In this document: positions 24,701-39,700 of the stretch, in pieces
Layout of the letters: every line of letters begins with the position of its first letter
Position numbering within the stretch: the first letter of the stretch is position 1
NCBI GenBank assembly: GCA_963989385.1
Contig: OZ022498.1
Span: forward strand, 2,239,501 to 2,303,500
Direction of reading: 5' to 3'
DNA length: 64,000 bases
Source of the DNA: Ctena decussata
Lineage: Eukaryota; Mollusca; Bivalvia; Lucinida; Lucinidae
Translations under genes and position numbers: made by a program
The notes under the pieces: generated by a model
Database searches by the model: none
What the model was told of the DNA's origin: nothing
What the model saw: the letters and a program-made list of their open reading frames with translations, nothing else

Positions 24701-27700
24701 AGCTAAAAAAACCTCCTTTTCTGGGGTTAATAACATGCTAAAAATTTAAACTTACAAATGGCTGTCTCCCTGGAGCTGGTGAAGCATCATAGATTTGATT
24801 AGATAAATCTTCTTGTGGTTCCCGTTCCAGTGTTTGTAACATACGGAACATGTCTAGCGTCAATTCACTAAACTTTACCTGAAGTAAATGCATCACAGGA
24901 ACCTCATTACAATGTTACTCATTATAATGCTATTTTGGATATAGTGCCATCATGAAATGAGGCCTGTTAGACTAAAACACAAATATAAGGCAAATAAGCA
25001 CTTAATGCTCATATCCATAGTATTCCTTTGTAGTTTACTCTCAATATAATATTATTCAATGATAATTGGATCCCAAACATAGTTAGGGTCGAGTCAGGTA
25101 ACTTCAGACCACAATTAAATTCAGACATACAATTGCAAACAGTGAAAATCCAGATAAGACGGCTCATAATGAGCTGTCTCATCAGTATTTCCACTGTTTG
25201 CCCAGTTAATTTTGTTTTAATTCCAAACAACTGACATATACAGGAAACAATGTTACTCTCCAAATTTACCCGACTTTACCCTAAACAAGACCTGTCACCA
25301 GGACAGGATAGCTCGCCTGACAACGCCTTGCCCATCACATAAAAAACTTTAACGTAAAACTTTAACATTTTGCTAACGCCAACGCCGACGCTGGAGGTAG
25401 TACAATAGCTCTTCCTGAACTTCGTTCAGGCGAGCTAAAAAGGGAATGTCATTTACTGAAATTGCAGGACACAAGAGCCTGAATGGACAGTGACAAGCCA
25501 AATCTTAAATGGAATGTCTAATGAGCATTTGGTTACTTTAAATGAAAATGGCAGAGCTGCTTCCCCTGAAAGTAAACCCATTCACTTTCAACAGAAACTG
25601 ACAATAATTCTGCGGTAAGTTATGATAACATTTTGCAAAACATGTTTAGTATCCTCACAGAGTTGGCTTGCCAAACTAGAGCATGTGAGCAGGGGCTCAC
25701 GTATACCCCCGGCCAGCACCACCGCCTAAAAGAAACACTGCCACACTTAATACAAAACTTTAAAATAAATGATATTAATGAATGATAAGCAGAAGGAGGC
25801 TCAGATACTCTCATACTTGATACAACTAGTCATACCCAATGTTTGGCCTAAATATCAAAATACTAGCAATAGTGATTCCTGAGACATCTGTGACAAAAAT
25901 TAAATTGGAAAGAAAGAAAAAATGAACAAAAGAGGGAATGATACATATATGGAGGCTGATACTCTCTTACACAATACAACTAGTCACACCCAATATTTGT
26001 ACCAAATTTCAAAATCCTAGCTGTAATGGTTCCTGAGAAATCTTCGACAGAAATTAAATTGGAGAGAAAGAAAAAAAGAGGGAATGATAAGCAGATAGAG
26101 GCTGATGGTCTCTTATATGATACAACTAGTCATACCCAACTTTGTAACAAATTTCAAAAACCTAGGTAAAGTGGTTCCTGAGAAGTCTTTGACAAAAAAA
26201 AAAAATAATTGGAGAGAAGAAAAAATGGACAAACAAAGGGAACAATAAGAGAAGGAGGCTGAAGTTCTCTTACACTGTACAACTAGTTATACCAAACATT
26301 TGTACAAAATTTCAAAATCCTAGCTGTAGTGGTTCCTGAGAAATCTGTGAAAGAAAAAAAGGTTAATTTAATTGGACAGAAAGAAAAAATGGACAAACAA
26401 AGGGAATAATAAGCAGGAAGAGGCTGATGTTTTCATACAAATTACAACTAGTCATTACCAAGGTTTGTACTAAATTTCAAATACCCTTACAGTAGTAATT
26501 CCTGAGAAATCTCTGACAGAAATTTAATTGGAGAGAAAGAAAAATGAACAAATGAAGGGAATGATAAGCAGCAGAAGGTCGATTCTCTCTTACACTGTGC
26601 AACTAGTCATACTTAATGTTTGTACCAAATTTCAAAATTCTAGCTGTAGTGGTTCCTGAGAAATCTTTGACAAAAATTTAATTGGAGAGAAATTGGAGAG
26701 AAAGAAAAACTGGACAAACAAAGGGAATGACAAGCTGGAGCAGGCTGATACTCTCTTACACAGTACAACTTGTCATACCCAACGTTTCTACCAAATTTCA
26801 GATACCCTTCCTGTAGAAGTTTTTGAGATATCTTTGACAGAAAATTAATTGGAGAGAAAGAAAAAATGGACAAATAAAGGGAATGATACGCAGCAGAAGG
26901 CTGATTCTCTCTTACACAATACAACAAGTCATACTCAATGTTTGTACCAAATTTCAAAATTCTAGCTGTAGTGGTTCCTGAGAAATCTTTGACAGAAGTT
27001 TAATTGGAGAGAAAGAAAAACTGGACAAACAAAGGGAATGATAAGCTGGATCAGGCCGATTCTCTCTTACACGGTACAACTAGTCATACCAAACCTTTCT
27101 ACCAAAGTTCAGATACCCTTACTGTAGAATTTTTTGAGATATCTTTGACAGAAAATTAATTGGAGAGAAAGAAAAAATGGACAAATAAAGGGAATGATAA
27201 GCAGCAGGAGGCTGATTCTCTCTTACACGGTACAACTAGTCATACCCAACGTTTGTACCAAATTTCAAAATCCTAGCTGTTGTGGTTCCTGAGAAATCTG
27301 TGACAGAAAAAATGTTAACATACACACAAACATATAAACGGAAAAACCAAAAACTATATACCCCCTATATACTTCGTATACCCCCACGGTACAACTAGTC
27401 ATACCCAACGTTTGTACCAAATTTCAAAATCCTAGCTGTTGTGGTTCCTGAGAAATCTGTGACAGAAAAAATGTTAACATACACACAAACATATAAACGG
27501 AAAAACCAAATACTATATACCCCCTATATACTTCGTATACCGGGGTATAATTATCAGAAATTTATCTACGATGATGTAACCAACCAGGATATTCTTTGCA
27601 TATTGTACAGGAAAATGAGCAGATGTCTAAAGCAATACATTCTCTTTAATTTTTACAGAAAGTAAGGGCCGACATTGCACAAGTCGCTCATCTTGGTATG

Positions 27701-30700
27701 ATCTGAATCAATTTCTGCTACAAATAACAAAAATATTTTAAAATGCCATCTGCTGTTGTGAAATTCAGCATTCTAATGTTAAGGTGGTGATTTATGGTAA
27801 ATGTAAAAATCTGTATAAAACCATAAAAAAGTAACGTATCTCCCTGAAAGTTAGCAGACTTCTTATTTTTGTTGTTCTTTACAGTTTAGAATACAAAATA
27901 GACGTACATGCTTCTTAAAAAAGTGTTTTTATAAGGAAAGATCAAAGGGTAATTTTCTGCGCAATAATAAAAAAAATTAACATCGTTATTGAAAATTTAG
28001 GTAGTTCTGAAGGTGCATTATTGCATAATGAAGAGCGAGCTAGCAATTATTTATTCCAACTCTTTCTCAAATTGTAATGTAGACCAGATGAAAATGGTAG
28101 CTTTTTTCTCAAATGTTCAACACGTACAAGGTAATGTACACTGGATGCATTTATTAAATATAGGGTAGGCAAGCATACCTATGTAACACCTACAGTATAA
28201 ATAATACATTACTTACATGATCACTGGTGTGTAGATGAAATTGTTCAACCTTGTTAAAATAGTCTCACCTGTTTCACCTGTGTGTTTTGACAAAAAAATT
28301 TGGACACAGACCTCATCTTTTTTCATCTGCTCAGCCTGCTAATGTGTGAAAGAGTTTGAAAAAATAATTGCTAGCTCGCTCTCCATTATGCAACAAGGAA
28401 CTCTCAGCACTAAGTATATTTTCAATAACAATATTATTTTTTCAGATTATTGCGCACAAAATTACCCTTTGATCTTTCCTTATAAAAACAATTTTTAACT
28501 TTAAAAAATGCTGCATTTTGGGAGTCTGAATTGTCAGAAACAACATAAAGAAGGAATATGCTAAGTTTTGGAAAGATCAGTGGTATTTTCAGTGTTTTAT
28601 GCAGATTTTTGTCTTTGCCCCAAATCAGTGATTATCACCACCTTAAGGAGAATGGGCACAACTCCATGTATTTCCACCATTTTTACAAAGGTGAACAACT
28701 TTTCTAGTAACTTCCTGCTAGCTTTTTTTTTTGATAAAGCTCTTCCAAAACGGGTCTCCTCTTACTGGAAAGAATCTGCTCCTATAATAGGAGCCCATTC
28801 TTTCCAGTAAGAGTTGACCCTCATGGGGTCTCTTCTGAAACGAAAGAATTTCTCCTATAGGCGCCAATTCTTTCCAGTAAGAGTTGATCCCCATTAAGAA
28901 AGGAGGCAAAAAGAAACAGTAGAGTTGCTTCCCCTGAAACCTTAACAATTAACCTCAAACATTACCTGTTCACTAGAATTGCCAACTATGATTATTTCTT
29001 GTAACTGGAAGTGCATGTGTGACATTTTTTCTAAGGGTGGGGTATTCAATGGTGTCAGTCGGTGGGATACGACAATACTGGAAGCATCAACATCTACTAC
29101 TGAAATTAGGTTGTCAGCCTGAAAAACAAGACTACTAGAGTCACAACATGACAAACCCAGCAAAGTGGCATGTGCGCCCAGCAAAGACTCAGATCAGATT
29201 AGGCAGCCGGCTCAAGGCTTTTGCTTGCCCTTAAAGGGTAGCTAAGGGTCTAAGCTAGCTCCATGCAGACAACAACTCTGATAAAACTGGGCGGCTGCTA
29301 AGGCTGATTAGAGTCTTCGCTAGGTGCACATGCCACTTTGTTGGTTTTGTCTTGTGGCGGCTCATATCAAAGAAGTCAGCTGTGTTTGTAATCCACCATT
29401 GGTCTGAAATGTTGTTGTTGGTTTTTTTATATAATAAAACCAGAGGACCAATGGTCCTGTAGCTCACCTGACACTTGGTCCTGGTATATATTTTAATGCT
29501 TTTATACATGTATATAGCACCAGGGCAGGGGCAGATAACCCCCCTCCCTTGGGGATTAATGTTGAGTCCCAATTCTATATACCAAGCCACAAGGTCACTG
29601 GGCCTTTGGTTCTGGACAAAGATTTCTGAAGGGTTTTTATCAAATATGGGCGTGGCGGCCACCATGTTCATGTGACCATGACCATCTGAACAAACTTTGA
29701 TTCCTTTGACCCAGTATTAAAGCTCCATACGAAATACAGTAATCATTTGTATAAACTATGATGGGCCTGAGTGCCCAATGCTACATACCGGTACCAAGTT
29801 TCAAGGTTATAGGCCTTTCGGTTCTCAAGAAAAAGACGTTTGAAGAGTTTTTACCTATATGGGCATGGGCGCCATCTTGGTCAAGTGACCAAGACCATCT
29901 GAACAAACTATGGTTCCTTTAAGCTGGTGAAGCTCCATATGATATATGGCTTCAATTGACCCTAGTGGCCTCTGAGAAGATGTTTGAAAATGTTGACGGG
30001 TGACAGAATCTCAAGTCAAAGAATGACCTAGACCTTTAATGACAAAATATCTTCATCTGGTCATTTAGTCAACCATATATACCAAATATTGCACCTTAGA
30101 CTTTAATTGTTTCTGAAAAATCCACTGTTTAAGCATTTTCCCATATAAAAGCCTACATAATGTACCAAAGTTGACAGTGTCATAAATTAGGTCCAGGTCA
30201 ATGCACAATCATTTGTATAAACTATGATGGGCTTGAGTGCCCAAAGCTACATACCATGTTTCAAGGTCATGGTTCTGGAGAAGAAGATTTTGAAGGGTTT
30301 TTACCATATACGGGCATGGCGGCCATCTTGGTCAAGACCCCGAGAACAAACTTTTATTTCTCGATCACACTTAGACTCCATATGAAATTTTGCTTCAATC
30401 AGACCAGTGGTTTCAGAGGAGAAGATGTTTTGAAACTCTTGATGATGGACAGACCGACAAAATGACCTTGACCTTCAGTGACATAATATCTTCATCTGGT
30501 CATTTAGTTGACCATATATACCACATATTGTACCTTAGACTTAAATAGTTTCTGAGAAATCCACTGTATAAGCATTTTAACGTATAAAAGGTTAACGTAC
30601 CAAAGTTGACCATGTCGTCAATTAGGTCAAGGTCAATGCAAGGTCATCATTTGTACAAACTATGATGGGCCCGCATGCTTGATGCTACATACCAAGTTTC

Positions 30701-33700
30701 AAGGTCATAGGCCTTTTGGTTCTGGAGAAGAAGACTTTCGAAGGGTTTTTACCATATACTGGCATGGCTGCCATCTTGGTCATGTGACCCAGACCCTGGG
30801 TAGAAACTTTCATTCCCCTATCCCACTGAGACACCATATGAAATTTGGCTTCAATCTCCCAAGTGGTTTCAGAGGAGAGGATGTTTTGAAAATCTTGATG
30901 ACGGACAGGCCGACAAAATGACCTTGACCTTCAGTGACATAATAACTTCATCTGGTCATTTAGTTGACCATATATACCACATATTGTACCTTAGACTTAA
31001 ATAGTTTCTGAGAAATCCACTATATAAGCGTTTTCCCATCTAAAAGCCTAATACACCAAAGTTGACCATGTCGTAAATTAGGTCAAGGTCAATGCAAGGT
31101 CATCATTTGTATAAACTATGATGGGCCCACATGCCCAAAGCTACATACCAAGTTTCAAGGTCATAGGCCTTTTGGTTCTGGAGAAGAAGATTTTTGAAGG
31201 GTTTTTACCATATATGGGCATGGCAGCCATCTTGGTCATGTGACCCAGACCCTGGGTAGAAACTTTCATTCCCCTATCCCACTGAGACACCATATGAAAT
31301 TTGGCTTCAATCTCCCAAGTGGTTTCAGAGGAGAAGATGTTTGAAAATCTTGACGACGGACAGTCCGACGGAATGACCTTGACCTTTATAGACATAATAT
31401 CTTCATCTGGTCATTTGGTCGACCATATATACAACATATTGTACCTTAGACTTAAATAGATTCTGAGAAATCCACTATATAAGCGTTTTCCCATCTAAAA
31501 GCCTAATACACCAAAGTTGACCATGTCGTAAATTAGGTCAAGGTCAATGCAAGGTCATCATTTGTATAAACTATGATGGGCCCACATGCCCAAAGCTACA
31601 TACCAAGTATCAAGGTCATAGGCCTTTTGGTTCTGGAGAAGAAGATTTTTGAAGGGTTTTTACCATATATGGGCATGGCAGCCATCTTGGTCATGTGACC
31701 CAGACCCCGCACACATACTTTGTTCCCCCATCCCACTGAGACTCCATATGAAATTTGGCTTCAATCGGCCCAGTGGTTTCAGAGGAGAAGATGTTTGAAA
31801 ATCTTGACGACGGACAGTCCGACGGAATGACCTTGACCTTTATAGACATAATATCTTCATCTGGTCATTTGGTCGACCATATATACAACATATTGTACCT
31901 TAGACTTAAATAGATTCTGAGAAATCCACTGTTTAAGTGTTTTTCCATATAAAAGCCTAATGTACCAAAGTTGACCATGCCGTAAATTAGGTTAAGGTCA
32001 ATGCAAGGTCATCATTTGTATAAACTATGGTGGGCCCTCATGCTCGATGCTACATACCAAGTTTCAAGGTCATAGGCCTTTTGGTTCTGGAGAAGAAGAT
32101 TTTTGAACGGTTTTTACCATATATGGGCATGGCGGCCATCTTGGTCATGTGACCCAGACCCCGGGTATAAACTTTCGTTCCCCCATCCCACTGAGACTCC
32201 ATATGAAATTTGGCTTCAATCGGCCCAGTGGTTTCAGAGGAGAAGATGTTTGAAAATCTTGACGACGGATGGTCCGACGGAATGACCTTGACCTTTAGTG
32301 ACATAATATCTTCATTTGTTCATTTAGTCGACCATGTATACCAAGTGTTGTACCTTAGACTTAAATAGTTTCTGAGAAATCCACTGTTTATGCGTTTTCC
32401 CCTATAAAAGCCTAATACACCAAAGTTGACCATGCCGTAAATTAGGTCAAGGTCAACGCAAGGTCATGATTCGTACAAACTATGATGGGCCCTCATGCCC
32501 GATGCTACATACCAAGTTTCAAGATCACAGGCCTTTTGGTTCTGGAGGAGAAGAAGATTTTTGAAGGGTTTTTACCATATATGGGCGTGGCGGCCATCTT
32601 GGTCATGTGACCCAGATACCCTGAACAAACTTTTGTTCCCCCAACCCATGGAGGCTCCATATAAAATTTGGCTTTGATCGGCCCAGCGCTTTCGGAGAGG
32701 AAGACCTTTTAAAATGGTGGATGGACGGACGGACGACGGACGGACTACGGAGGCCTGCCTATACTATAAGCTCACCTTTGAGCCTTCGGCTCAGGTGAGC
32801 TAAAAATCATTTGAAAAAGTATTTGGTTTAAACATATTTATTTCTTTAATAAATTCCAATTATAATACATATATAGACAACACAACTAAACAAAGAAATG
32901 GATCAGAACGAAAGCTGAAAGCTTATAGAGCTCTTCTCCTAAACATTAATAAATTGTGTACTATTCGGCGGAACATATAACATTCAGTGAAATATCTATA
33001 TTCTGTTAGTTTAAACACATACAATTATTTGTTAAAAAGTATTTGTTAATGGGTCAGGGCAAAAGTTCCTTACATTTTTCTGGGAGAAAAAATGGCATTT
33101 TGTTCTGCACAATATGTTTGAAAGACTAATGTCTCATAAACTAATGACATTATTAAAATCCGAAATTAAAAATTACTGTGACAGAAAGAAATCCAAGTCT
33201 CAGTCCTGATTAAACATGTGAAGCCCTTTCTGTATTTGTTGTGTCATTGTTTAACGTCCAAGGTAAACAGCTATGGTCATGTCGGGATGGTCAGTTTACC
33301 TAACCATACTACCTTTCTGTATTTCAAGAGATGACATTTAAATATGCTGAGATCTGATAATTAAAGGCTAGTTTCTGAGTCTCTGACAATAACATTAGTT
33401 ATTTTTTTTATCAGTCTACATAATTTGTGATCTCTAACATGGTTGAAGCATTTGCAATGAGGGGTCACAACACATAGTTTCTATGGAGAAAGATAATCCC
33501 TGAATAAGCATCAAAATCCCAGAATTTACAAGTCCTCCAGGATGTTGTTACCTCAATGAAGGCTTTGATCTCTCCTAATACGAGATTCCACTCCATTTGA
33601 TCTTCAGGTTCATATGTCCCTGTGTAATCATCTATCTGTTTAGCCAGCTCCTGACAAAAGTGACAAAAATATGTTAATGCTTGGAAATAAAAATTATTGT

Positions 33701-36700
33701 GAATATTTTACATGGGGACTAAAATTTGCAGCATAAGAACATAAATTCACATTAATTTACTCTATATTCATGCATTTTGTTGCAATTCTATCAATCACCT
33801 TTAACCTTTTTGTCCAAAACTGTATGAATCAAAAACAGTCCAGCAAAGTTGTATATATCTGTCATTTAGTATTATAACCTGATGTCCAAGAGGACATTGT
33901 GATGACAGACAACTATTGTAAATAATTATTCAAGAAAGACAACAAATTTGTGTCTAAATGAAAAATTGTTCTTGTATAGTAGTCCTTTGAATGACAAGGA
34001 ACGATATTTCACATTTCATTTTTTATCTCTAAAATGGCTCCTGATGACGAATTAACATTTCACTGTGTGCACAGATAGGGTGGTTCTTGCCCTACAGCTC
34101 AATGCTATGTGGTTGCTGTTCACTTTTCTATTTTGTAAGAAAATATCATAAAGTTAAATTATGACATGGCCAGTCACCTGTTTCTTCATGACATAAAGCC
34201 TTCAACACACAAGCAGAAGGGACAACTCACCACCTCCAACCCATACACCCACTCAAAACTCCTTCACTGGTCATGCAATAATTAAGCCCTTTGGTTTTCT
34301 TATAAGCCTCAATGCAGTCTGACCAGGGACTACATTGAATGCCATTCCATCTGTATCTTTTGGATGCATTACTCCTTTGTAAAACCGAACAATTCCATTT
34401 TTTAGGACAGTCAGGGCAAGTATTTTACGTGTCCTTATTTTCTGAATTTTTACATTTTTTTTTTTTTTTTTTTTTCTACATAGTATCTGTAGCAAAAACT
34501 CCTGGGCCCGGTTGTTCGAAGCATGGTTAGCTTAGCGAAGTAATTAGTCAAGAATTTGTTAAGTCCTTTAATACAAACAGGATCAGGACTGGTGTGCTTA
34601 TATTTTTTGCGCAAAAAATGGTAGAGATTTTGCGAATTATGCATTTGAAATTTTAACGTCTCATTAACTAACGAAATCGTTAGTTTTGAACAACCAGGCC
34701 AAAGTCTGGAGGCTTACTTACTCTCACTAAATCCCTGACGAGCTTCATTTTCTTCAGCAGAAGACACACAACAATGAATCTGGCATAAAATCTCAGCTTT
34801 TTCACCATCAAATCTGGCCTACAAACATTAAAATAATGCTGAATATAAACTTGCAACTACAGTCAACTCTCGATATCTGGAAGTCGAATGTCAGCCCAAA
34901 CTACTGATATCTCTAAGTAAATTTTCTGGTACCAGAAAATTTACTTTGCAATATCAGTAGTTTGAGATAACAAGTTGAAATGAAAATAAAAATAGGAAAT
35001 ATATTCTTTGATATAAGAAGATACTTTGAGATATCAGTGTTCGAGATATCGGGAGTTGACTGTATATTATAACATAATTCAACAAACTATATGACAACAT
35101 AAAACAAAAGCAACACAAATAGAGCATGATACTGCCAACTCATGTCCTTGTTTTTCTGTGTATGTCTGACTGAATTCTTATTGTAACGGAAAGCTTATAC
35201 ACCTTATTTCGAACATTGCAAACTACAGGCCGAACACCACTTTCTGGGCAAGTATAATAGCCCCATGGCAAGGGCAGATAGCCCTGTCAGAAAAAAATTC
35301 TGATTTTAGCGATTTGGTTAACTAACTTGCTCATTTCTGTGAAGTTTCACCAAACTATTCTAAATAGCAAACAGTCCAAAATGGCACCTTTTTGATATGT
35401 ACAGAATATACTGGCAAGGGCAGATAACCCTGCAGTGTAACCGGCAACCTAATTTACTTACATCATTTCTGTGAAGTTTCGTCATAATATTCTGGACCAT
35501 AGGGAACCGGCATGTATGTATTTTAATGCGGCTTTGATAGACACTGTATACATTGACAAGGATTACAGGTAAGCAAAATGGCAGATTTACCTCTGACCAT
35601 TTAAAAATGCTCTGAATCGAACACACTTTCATTCAAATTTGTTCCACTGCCACCAATCTCGAGAAAAAGTGTGCACTCACACCTCCTCCCTCAATCTAGT
35701 GATACACACTCCTCATTGCTGCAGATATGAAAATTATTTCAGGATAATTCTGAGATAATTTTTTTTATTTCTCAATGAAAACAAACATTGTGACCCCTCA
35801 TTAGAACCGTCTCACAATGTATGTTTTTATGGAGAAATATGGAAAATTATCCCTAAATCATCCATGTTATCCCTTCTTATCAGAGCACTGACTTCCCATG
35901 TAACCTGACTTAATTACCTTTCTTCTTTACTGGCCTTGGAGTAGTAGGCTCTCATTCTGATGGCCGAGTAGAAAGAAAAGGATTCATTCAGGTAGTTCGT
36001 CTCACTCGTACGTAAACTGAAATAAACATAATCTGTTAAATACATGAAACTAACTAGCCCAGTTTTGAATTTGAGTGTGTTTATCATTTAAGACAGTGTT
36101 TTTTGGATGTTGAGTTTTAATTGCTCCAAAAAGGGGGTCTACTCTTAAAGAAAAGTTTCTTCTTCCTGTTGAGAAGGGCGGTAGAAATGAAAATGGGAGA
36201 GTAACTTCCCCTAAAGGTGTACCCATTCACCTTAATATGAGAGTACAGTAGGTTGGGTAATAAATGGGAACAGCAAAGGCTCAGACAGACAGAATATACA
36301 TCCCTGCTGACTTATATGAGCCAGGACACGACAAAACAAACAAAGTGGCATGTGTGCCCAGCAAAGACTCAGATCAGTCAGCAGTCTGATCAGCGTCTTC
36401 ACTGTAGGCATGGAGGTAGCTTAGACCTTTGGCTACTCTTTAAGTACACAGCAAAGACTCTGGTCAGACTGAGCAAATGCCTAAGCTGATCTGTGTCTTC
36501 CCACGGGGCACATGCCACTTTATTGGTTTTTTCGTGTCTTCGCTCATATGGTTCTTCCCTCCATGGATCCTGAGGAATCTATTTGTATGAGCCGCGATAC
36601 GACTCAACCAACAAAGTGGCATGTGTGCCCAGCGAAGACTCGTATCAGCCTGGGCTTCCACCCAGTCTGATCAGAGTCTTTGCTGTGTACTTAAAGGGTA

Positions 36701-39700
36701 GCTGAGCGTCTAAGCTACCTCCATCCCAATAGCAAAGACTCTGATCGGACTACATGGCTCCCCAGGCTGATCTGAGTCTCAGATAGGTGCACAAGTCTCT
36801 TGGTTGGTTTTGTCAAGTCCTAGCTCATGTACAACGAACAAGCTGATGTGCAGTTTGATCAAAGTTGTAGTAGAACAAACAAGTCAGAAGGCACCTTTCC
36901 TCATTCTGCCACTCATTTATATTGCATTTTCACCGGCCCTGGCAGGGTTCCTGAATAATTGAGCTATTCTAACATGGAACAAAATCAAACAGTCCTCCCC
37001 TGGGACCTAATATCAATAATTAACATAACAGTTGAAGATAAAATCAACATGATATTTATAAGACAGACAGCACACAATAAGATGGAGTTTTTATGATCAT
37101 TCTGCAAATCTTAGGCCTACAAAGCATATGTTGTGGCCCTATGAACATCCTGAGGTGGTTTTGAAAAGCCGCAACTAAATGCAGAAATAGTATAATACAT
37201 GTATGTTGAAGTTTTCATGATAATGCTGGATTCTCAGCCCCCTAAAATGCATGTTGTGGTCCCCCAGTAGAACCACTTCACTGAGGGGCCACAACATGTG
37301 GATGATGAACAGATATTAAAAGCAGAATTATAATAACCTTATTTTATTATAAAAATCTAAAAATTGGAACACTTAAAATCATTACCATAGTTGCCTTAAA
37401 AATAGAACAGTTTTTTTTTTATTATACAATGCAGTTATGCGTCCAAAAATGGATAAATAATGTAGACCCTGATCAGACTGTTTTTTTGCACTGTTTGCTC
37501 TGGCCTATCTGTCCCAGTGATAAGCATTTTTACGGTATGTCTGCAGGCTGGCAAATCATTTGCAGTCAGCAAGTCCCCAAAGACAGGTTTTCTCATGATA
37601 CAACTAAGATGATATAATTGATCAGTCCTACCATAAAAATTCAAAATACTGGGACAGATAGGACTGAGCAAACAGTGTAGACCCAGATCAGACTGCTCCT
37701 GATGGAGCAGTCTGATTAGGGTCTACACTGTTTGCCATTCAATCTGCATCTTTAGGACCAATTACTGCATTCTAAAACCACTTGACAACGCTTTAAGCGC
37801 AAAGCGATAATCTGATCAGACTGGGCAGCTGCAAAGGCTGATCTGAGTCTCTACTGAAGGAACATACCACTTTGTCGGTTTAGTCATGCCACAGCTCATA
37901 TACATATTATAAGCAGTCTAATCCTCATTTGCACTGTCTACAAACTGCAGTGTAATTTTATTACAACTACAGTAACTGGTCAATGAACCAATATTAAGGT
38001 GAATAGAAACACTTCAGGGGAAGCAACTCTGTCATTTTCATTTTTGCCTCCCTTCTCAATAGGGGTTAACTCTTAAGGAAAGAATTTGCTCCCAAAAGAG
38101 CAAATTCTTTCCTTAAGGAGCAAACCCAATTTATGAAGGGCTTCATAGACCACATAACTAAACAGGAAGTTACAAAAGTTGTCTTCCCTTGAAAAAATGG
38201 TGGAAAAAATGTATGTATACTGATACACCTTAACAGCAATCATGGTACTTATTGTTGTATTATTATTCAACTCCCAAAAGACCAACATGCTAGACATAAT
38301 TTTCCTGATACTAGCTACCTTCTTAATGTTACAATAGTATTTCACACCCATACTTAACCCTTAATGCGCCAAAAAGCAGACGACAAAATTTACGTCTGCA
38401 GAATTTCAAAAAATGTTTCGTCCAAGCCATATCATATTGAGAATTCGAACAAAAGAGGGCAAACAGTGTAGATTCAGATGAGGTGGCTCATTATGAGCCA
38501 CCTCATCTTGATCTACACTGTTTGCCAATTCAACAATTTTAATTTTTGGCGCTTTAAGGGTTAATACACAAAATGGTAACTTATTGGAAAGTTGGTTGCT
38601 GCTGATTTCAGTGGATAATTTAATGTATACTACAATATTAGGGCCCGGTGGTTCAAGGTATCCAGGGCTGGAAAATTCCACTCGTCTGCTGGCCATGACG
38701 AGTGGCTTATGCTAAAGGACGAGTGGATTTTTGCCTGTTCCTAGTGCAATTTATTGAAATCACCCTTTCTTTGGTCCTGTTGGACGAGTGACAGTTTCAA
38801 GAATTTTCCAGTCCTGGTATTGGTGCCTTGTATGGAGTCCAATCTGTAACCATTATAGATACATCACAAGATAAAGTTGTACTCACTAATAGTGGTAGTA
38901 CAGCTGTCCTATCTTACTAGCCACCTCCCCAATCTGCCATCTCTTTAAACCATATTTTGTGTCTAGTATTTGTCTGAAAAGAAATTAAACTAGAGTTACA
39001 CAAGCCAAACTGTACTACATGTATATTTATTCGCTTATAAGACGGCAAGTTTACCCCTCCTAACCAACTCCAAAAATCTTAATCTGCCTCGTAAGACAGA
39101 TCTAGATTTTTCGGATTTGTTTTGGAAAGGAAAAACCCCATCTTCTTATAACACACCCATCCAAGACGGGTTTAGATATTTGGGATTATTCTAAAGGAGG
39201 AGAAACCCATATTATACCAGGGTCGGAGGTTATAAAACTTGAGTATAATCTCAAACTCAAAATAAAGCACACTGATTGGCTGCTTCCGAGCATGTGCTCG
39301 GAAGCAGCCAATCAGTGTGCTTTACTTTGAGTTTGAGAATGTACTCAAGTTTTACAACCTCGGGGCCAGAAAAATTAGAGTACTGCAAATAGAAGATCTC
39401 CACACAGAGTGGCTTTTGGCAACTATTATGGGACAACTTTATTTTGGGACAACTTGTCTTATATTTCCATTAAAACATATATTGTGACACCTCATTATTA
39501 CAGCCTAAAACATAATTGAGCTGCGATACGACAAAACCAACAAAGTGGCTTGTGCCCACAGTGAAGACTCAGATCATCCTGGGCATCTGCCAAGTCTGAT
39601 CAGAGTCCTCACTGTCGGCATGGAGGTAGCTTAGACCCTTAGCTACCCCTTAAGCACACAGTCAAGGTTCTGATCAGACATGGCAGATGCCCAGGCTGAT

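Noticed and set aside
30256..32304. Repeated frames on both strands (e.g. MSIKVKVIPSDCPSSRF)
   Set aside because: By-products of the H7 tandem units.
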